Origin: Nitrososphaeria archaeon
GTDB taxonomy: Archaea; Thermoproteota; Nitrososphaeria; Nitrososphaerales; JACAEJ01
DNA length: 35,387 nt
Reading direction: 5' to 3'
NCBI GenBank assembly: GCA_029775925.1
Contig: JARVKB010000025.1
Span: forward strand, 1 to 35,387
Below are positions 31,711 through 35,387 of this stretch, piece after piece. Numbering within the stretch: the first letter of the stretch is position 1; the number at the start of each line of letters is the position of its first letter. A program made the position numbers and the translations under genes. Under the pieces are notes generated by a model, which had not been told where the DNA came from, ran no database searches, and was given only the letters and a program-made list of their open reading frames with translations.

Positions 31711-32484
31711 ATGAAGGATGATTTTAGTGCTTTAAAAAATATGCTCTATATTGGTAGAGGAATAATAATAGGGATGAATCCATCAGGAAAGCCCTTCATT
31801 GGTTATTCTTTAACAGGAAGAAGCCCATCGAGTAGAGCAAGAATTTTAGTTCAAGAGAAGAGGACGAAAATAATAAGAACTGAGGTAATCGATAGGAAGA
31901 GTTTGGAAGAAGGTAGTCCTGCTTTGCTATTGTATCCTGCTATTATTCCTTTTAAAGAAGCTATGATTGCAGGTAATGGTGCTCATACAAAATTGATATA
32001 CTCATCATTAATAAACAGCTTAAAAAACTCAAATAGAATAAACCCTGTGAGCATATTAAAAAATGCTTTTGAGAAGCCATTTTTTGAGTATGATGAGAAA
32101 GAAGATAGATGGATCGATTTAACAACTTATGAGCCAGATCCTCAAAATACTCCAAGAATAAGTGCTTGTCTTGCTAACGATCATGGAGCGATGCAGATTG
32201 TTAGATGCAATGAAAAAGGAGAAAAAGAGCAAGAAATCCATGAATTTGATTTAAAGCCAGGTTTTTGCAAAATAATAACGACATACTTAGGAATGAGTGA
32301 AAAGATTCTTAAGCCTTTTAATGGAGAGCTTTTAAATGCTAAAATTTCTTCTGAGAGAGTAGAGGATATTGCAGAAAGTTTGTATGCTTCTATTAGAGGT
32401 AAATCAGAGCAAGATTATAGAGTTGCAGTTGCTGTTATGATGATCGATCTTGAGGCTAAGATAATAAATAGAATTGAGAGGTGA
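31711..32484 (+). CDS. purO: IMP cyclohydrolase, PurO-like
   Basis: 257 residues, ATG start. The opening MLYIGRGIIIGMNPSGKPFI followed by GYSLTGRSPSSRAR matches the PurO family (archaeal IMP cyclohydrolase, PF07826), as does GNGAHTKLIYSSL and TPRISACLAND later. It closes FAICAR to IMP, the last step of purine synthesis. The first ten residues before M11 are less typical, so an ATG at 31741 is a possible start. The next gene, four bases away, makes FAICAR from AICAR, so the operon carries out the last two steps. Confidence 0.85.
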   Translation: MKDDFSALKNMLYIGRGIIIGMNPSGKPFIGYSLTGRSPSSRARILVQEKRTKIIRTEVIDRKSLEEGSPALLLYPAIIPFKEAMIAGNGAHTKLIYSSLINSLKNSNRINPVSILKNAFEKPFFEYDEKEDRWIDLTTYEPDPQNTPRISACLANDHGAMQIVRCNEKGEKEQEIHEFDLKPGFCKIITTYLGMSEKILKPFNGELLNAKISSERVEDIAESLYASIRGKSEQDYRVAVAVMMIDLEAKIINRIER

Positions 32485-32488
32485 ATAA

Positions 32489-33667
32489 ATGCGCAAAGGA
32501 ATCGATGTTACGAATATCACGAGAACTTATAGGACTCGAGTTAAATGTGATCTTCCTGATAAGCTCATTGTAGAATTAGAAAAAGAATCTGATTTGAGAT
32601 ACGGTGAGAATCCAAATCAGCCAGGCTCGATATACAGATTGAAAGGAAATAGTATAGCAGATATTGTAGAGATAAATTTAGTTAAAGAAGGAAAGGAAGG
32701 ATTGTCTGCTACAAATTTTATGGATGTTGTAAGAGCATTGGATATATTGAAATTTTTTGATAAACCATCAGTAGCCATAATGAAGCATAATATCCCTTCT
32801 GGTTTTGCAACACAATTCGAAAATAATAGCTTATGTGAAATTTATAAAATGGCTAGAGATGCTGATGCAAGAAGTGCCTTTGGTTCTGTAGTAGTTATGA
32901 ATAGAGCTTTAGATGTCCAGACTGCTGAGGAGATAATAAAGACTTATGTTGAGTGTGTTGCTGCTCCAGGATTTGAAGATGGTACAATAGAGATATTGAG
33001 TAGAAAGAAGGACATAAGAGCTCTTTGCTTCTCAAACTTGGATAAAATACCTAAATTCATTGGAGATAATGTTGAAGGATTGTATGATATAAAATTCTTA
33101 CCAACAGGTAGAGCAATAGTTCAAAAACCATACTTGAGTAGGATAAAAAGTTATGAAGATTTGATTCTCAACCCTTCTGTTAAAAGAATAGATAAAAATG
33201 GAATTGAAAAAGAGTATGTTGTTGAGAGAAAACCTACTGAATCAGAATTGAGAGACTTGTTAACAGCATGGTATGTGAATATTGGGGTGAGAAGCAATGG
33301 AATTGTATTCGTAAAGAATGGTGTTACCCTTGCAATAAGCTCTGGGCATCAAGAGAGAGTAGGAGCGGTTGAGCATGCAATAATAAAAGCCTATCAAAAA
33401 GCGATGGATAGAGAAAATATTCATTACGATCCTCTTGAAGGTGCATCATCGAGAAGTAAATTATCAAAGAATCCTTTAGAAGGAGCAGTAGTATCTTCAG
33501 ATGCCTTCTTTCCTTTCAGAGATTCTATCGATCTTATTGCAAGAGTAGGTATAAAAGCAATCATTCAGCCAGGAGGCTCAATAAACGATCATGAGATTAT
33601 AGAAGCAGTTAACGAGCATAAAATTGCTATGGTATACACTTTAGAAAGATGCTTTGGGCATTTTTAA
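32489..33667 (+). CDS. purH: AICAR formyltransferase, stand-alone
   Basis: 392 residues, ATG start, with AGGTGA inside the end of purO as ribosome-binding site. AICARFT motifs: DLRYGENPNQPGSIYR, IMKHNIPSGFATQ with the catalytic K99-H100 pair, RSAFGSVVVMNR, SGHQERVGAVEHAI, SDAFFPFRDSID and PGGSINDHEIIEAVNEHKIA. It formylates AICAR with 10-formyl-tetrahydrofolate or an analogue. Bacterial PurH carries a cyclohydrolase domain before this one; it is missing here, and PurO supplies that step. It overlaps the convergent CapA-like gene by 27 bases. Confidence 0.9.
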   Translation: MRKGIDVTNITRTYRTRVKCDLPDKLIVELEKESDLRYGENPNQPGSIYRLKGNSIADIVEINLVKEGKEGLSATNFMDVVRALDILKFFDKPSVAIMKHNIPSGFATQFENNSLCEIYKMARDADARSAFGSVVVMNRALDVQTAEEIIKTYVECVAAPGFEDGTIEILSRKKDIRALCFSNLDKIPKFIGDNVEGLYDIKFLPTGRAIVQKPYLSRIKSYEDLILNPSVKRIDKNGIEKEYVVERKPTESELRDLLTAWYVNIGVRSNGIVFVKNGVTLAISSGHQERVGAVEHAIIKAYQKAMDRENIHYDPLEGASSRSKLSKNPLEGAVVSSDAFFPFRDSIDLIARVGIKAIIQPGGSINDHEIIEAVNEHKIAMVYTLERCFGHF

Positions 33668-34753
33668 TATTAAATTATCATTTAAATGAACTGATATTCC
33701 AAATCTCTTACATTCTCTATTCAAAACATCTTTAAGCCATGATGCATCTTTTCTTAATGCTTTATTAACTCTAAATTTTTTGATTTGAGTTGGTATCATA
33801 TGAAGAGAAATGAGATTACAATTTTCATCTAAGCTTAAAAAGTACATCAATCCTAAATCGCTTCTATACTCTTCATATCCAGTTATCCCTTCGTAATCGT
33901 TAATAAAATCTCCACAACCATAAATTATAAGCTTCTTATTGTAAACTTCGATTCCTTTAACATGGTGAGAAGAATGTCCATGTATAACATCAAAATTTGC
34001 ATCATCGATAAGCTTATGAGCAAATTCTATATGCTCATTAGGGATCATGTACCCCCAATTACTACCCCAATGAATAGAAGCTATTGCTATATCTCCTTTC
34101 TCCTTAAACTCTCTCACTTTCTCTTTAATGTGAATTAAATTTTCTCTTGATAAATCTTTTAAAAGATTTAATCCTGCTCTATCCTTTTTTGCAGCCCAAG
34201 TTAAAGGTATTCCACTATCTTCTAATCCATAAGAGAATATTATCACTTTTCTATTTTTAATATTAAATATTGCTGGAGATTCTGCTTCATCGATGTTCAT
34301 TCCTGCTCCTGCACTTTTAATATTTGCCTTTTTCAAAGTATCCAAAGTCTCTATGAGCCCTGAGTATCCCCAATCAAGAGTATGATTGTTTGCTAGAGAG
34401 CAAAAATCTATATTGGCTACTTTAAGGCAAGGAATATTATCTGGATTCATTCTATAATTTATACCTTTATCAAAATAATCATCACTCTTCGTTATCGCAG
34501 TTTCAAGATTGATTATCCTTAAATCAGGCTTCTCTTTTTCAAGCTCTTTAAGAGCATCTCCCCAAATATATGAGAATTCAACAGGCTTTGAAATATAACC
34601 ATTTGCCATTTCTCCTAATCTAACATACTCTTTAGCATCTTTTACAAAGGGCTCATGTATAATAGGATTGGATGGATAAGGAAGGATTTGATCTATTCCT
34701 CTACCTGTCATTACATCTCCACACATGAATATTTTTATTGAATCTATGCTCAT
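33641..34753 (-). CDS. CapA-family metallophosphoesterase-like protein
   Basis: 370 residues from the ATG at 34753; a TTG at 34762 would add three residues. Motifs of the CapA/PgsA group (PF09587): IKIFMCGDVMTGRGID, INLETAITKSD, FCSLANNHTLDWG, ASIHWGSNWGYMI, VIHGHSSHHVKGIEVY and IYGCGDFINDYEG. The family is related to calcineurin-type phosphoesterases and needed for poly-gamma-glutamate capsule export in bacilli, where it is membrane-anchored. I see no signal peptide or anchor here, so a cytoplasmic hydrolase is more likely. No capsule genes are nearby. Confidence 0.8.
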   Translation of the reverse strand: MSIDSIKIFMCGDVMTGRGIDQILPYPSNPIIHEPFVKDAKEYVRLGEMANGYISKPVEFSYIWGDALKELEKEKPDLRIINLETAITKSDDYFDKGINYRMNPDNIPCLKVANIDFCSLANNHTLDWGYSGLIETLDTLKKANIKSAGAGMNIDEAESPAIFNIKNRKVIIFSYGLEDSGIPLTWAAKKDRAGLNLLKDLSRENLIHIKEKVREFKEKGDIAIASIHWGSNWGYMIPNEHIEFAHKLIDDANFDVIHGHSSHHVKGIEVYNKKLIIYGCGDFINDYEGITGYEEYRSDLGLMYFLSLDENCNLISLHMIPTQIKKFRVNKALRKDASWLKDVLNRECKRFGISVHLNDNLILKMPKASF

Positions 34754-34762
34754 CTCAAACAA

Positions 34763-35173
34763 TATTATTGATATTAATTTGTAAGCTTGTTATAACTCTT
34801 TTTCGTCTCTTTACTTTTCAATTTTTTCTTAACAATAGAATATCCTAAGTGAAAAGTTCATGCATAATGTATAGTTATGATCACAAGCTCTAAATTCAAG
34901 CTAAAATAGCTTCTAGTGCTGATGATATAAGCACAACCTTCAAGGTGCTTGATGTCTTACTTAGCGAGTATGTCGATAAAGCTGCAGCATAGCAGGTTAT
35001 GATAGATATAACTGATCTGGTACTGTAAACTATGCTTACTCAATAATATAATCCACCATAATCATAAATCCCCACCCTTATTTTTTATAAAATGATAAAA
35101 TTTAGCAAATTAGAATTATATAACTCATTAGAAAACTTCAAATAAATTAAAGAGAATTTAATTCTAGACTAAA
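34763..35173. other. Intergenic stretch with one broken small gene
   Basis: Between the CapA-like gene and the coiled-coil gene no intact gene is seen. The only coding-like piece is the frameshifted small gene at 34877-34992. The rest is A/T-rich and carries no repeat I can identify. Confidence 0.4.
34877..34992 (+). pseudogene. Small protein gene broken at an A run
   Basis: The ATG at 34877 reads MITSSKFKLK and stops at a TAG. Adding one A to the AAAA run near 34902 continues as IASSADDISTTFKVLDVLLS then EYVDKAAA to a stop at 34990-34992, giving about 38 residues. The joined sequence looks natural and amphipathic. It fits the pattern of one-base losses at short A or T runs seen elsewhere in the window. 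No family recognised. Confidence 0.3.
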
Positions 35174-35387
35174 TTGACTGAAAAGATACCAAGCTGGATT
35201 GAAAGGCTTTTACTACCAAGATTAAGTGAGATAACAGGAGAAATAAAGGCTATACATGCAAGAATAGATAGCTTAGATAAGAGAATAGATAGCGTAGATA
35301 AAAGGATAGATAGTTTGGAGAAAGAGATAGCAAGCTTAAGAAATGAGATGAATGGTAAACTTGAATCTTTAAGAAATGAGATGAATA
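35174..35387 (+). CDS. Coiled-coil protein, cut by the right edge
   Basis: 71 residues are visible from a TTG at 35174: TEKIPSWIERLLLPRLSEIT, then a heptad coiled coil of near-identical units (RIDSLDK, RIDSVDK, RIDSLEK) and two SLRNEMN-type units. Similar proteins with a conserved N-terminal IPSWIERLLLPRL segment followed by long coils occur in archaea, with unknown function; some carry a nuclease-like or DUF3782-like C-terminal part, which would lie beyond the window. The start is inferred from the conserved segment since no ATG precedes it. Confidence 0.6.
   Translation, partial: MTEKIPSWIERLLLPRLSEITGEIKAIHARIDSLDKRIDSVDKRIDSLEKEIASLRNEMNGKLESLRNEMN
35261..35323 (+). repeat. Three tandem 21-bp coding repeats
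   Basis: AGAATAGATAGCTTAGATAA-type units at 35261, 35282 and 35303, each encoding RIDSxxK. They differ at a few positions and keep the heptad frame, so the coil could lengthen or shorten by unit slippage. Confidence 0.75.

Noticed and set aside
1-35387. CRISPR arrays
   Set aside because: No regularly spaced repeats of 23-40 bases were seen; the only direct repeat pair is 2.5 kb apart and the only tandem units are coding heptads.

Overview
The window comes from an archaeon, most likely an uncultured thermophilic member of the Thermoproteota or a nearby lineage. The signs are an intron-containing tRNA-Leu, an ADP-dependent sugar kinase, a stand-alone PurO-type IMP cyclohydrolase beside a stand-alone AICAR transformylase, an archaeal-type phosphoglucosamine/phosphomannomutase, TATA-box promoters with short or absent leaders, frequent TTG starts, and many small zinc-ribbon and ribbon-helix-helix proteins. 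The lineage is an inference; no rRNA or other decisive marker is present.

Bases 1-6.8 kb are accessory DNA: the tail of a CBS-domain protein, a NucS/DUF91-like nuclease, and a patch (1.4-3.5 kb) of small zinc-ribbon genes mixed with broken genes, including a P-loop ATPase remnant that suggests a decaying integrated element. A PD-(D/E)XK-like nuclease follows, then a compact minus-strand operon of an unknown 255-residue protein, a DUF5678-like protein and a DTGF-type retropepsin-like protease. This block is bracketed by a 36-bp direct repeat (33/36 identical) at 4213 and 6694, with a decayed secreted-protein gene and a zinc-finger scrap inside the right edge.

Bases 6.8-14.8 kb hold two convergent OMP-decarboxylase-fold proteins with complementary changes at the catalytic motif, a small HTH gene, an N-formylglutamate-amidohydrolase-like protein, a SemiSWEET transporter, a rhomboid protease with an unusual C-terminal domain, and a PadR / ABC ATPase / ABC permease efflux operon with a palindromic operator.

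Bases 14.8-25.1 kb hold a DUF1847 protein divergent from a nitroreductase, a ribbon-helix-helix regulator behind a perfect palindrome, and tRNA-Leu. A metallocofactor-type locus comes next: an Lrp-like regulator with a C-terminal cysteine cluster coupled to a metallo-beta-lactamase-fold protein, divergent from an Mrp/Nbp35 ATPase and a NifX-like protein, then a radical SAM protein. A CPBP protease follows, then an ArsR-controlled thioredoxin/permease pair sharing a perfect 40-bp palindrome, and a TnpB (IS200/IS605) relic with its right-end hairpin.

Bases 25.1-35.4 kb look more AT-rich in codon choice and carry central metabolism: metallophosphoesterase, ADP-dependent kinase, two phosphohexomutase paralogs (one with altered motifs), ThiL, a small lysine-rich protein with a strong Shine-Dalgarno site, PurO plus AICAR transformylase (the last two steps to IMP), and a CapA-like protein. 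The window ends in a coiled-coil protein that runs off the edge.

Several accessory genes are broken by apparent single-base errors in or next to 3-4-base homopolymers. This could be real decay or consensus-sequence error.
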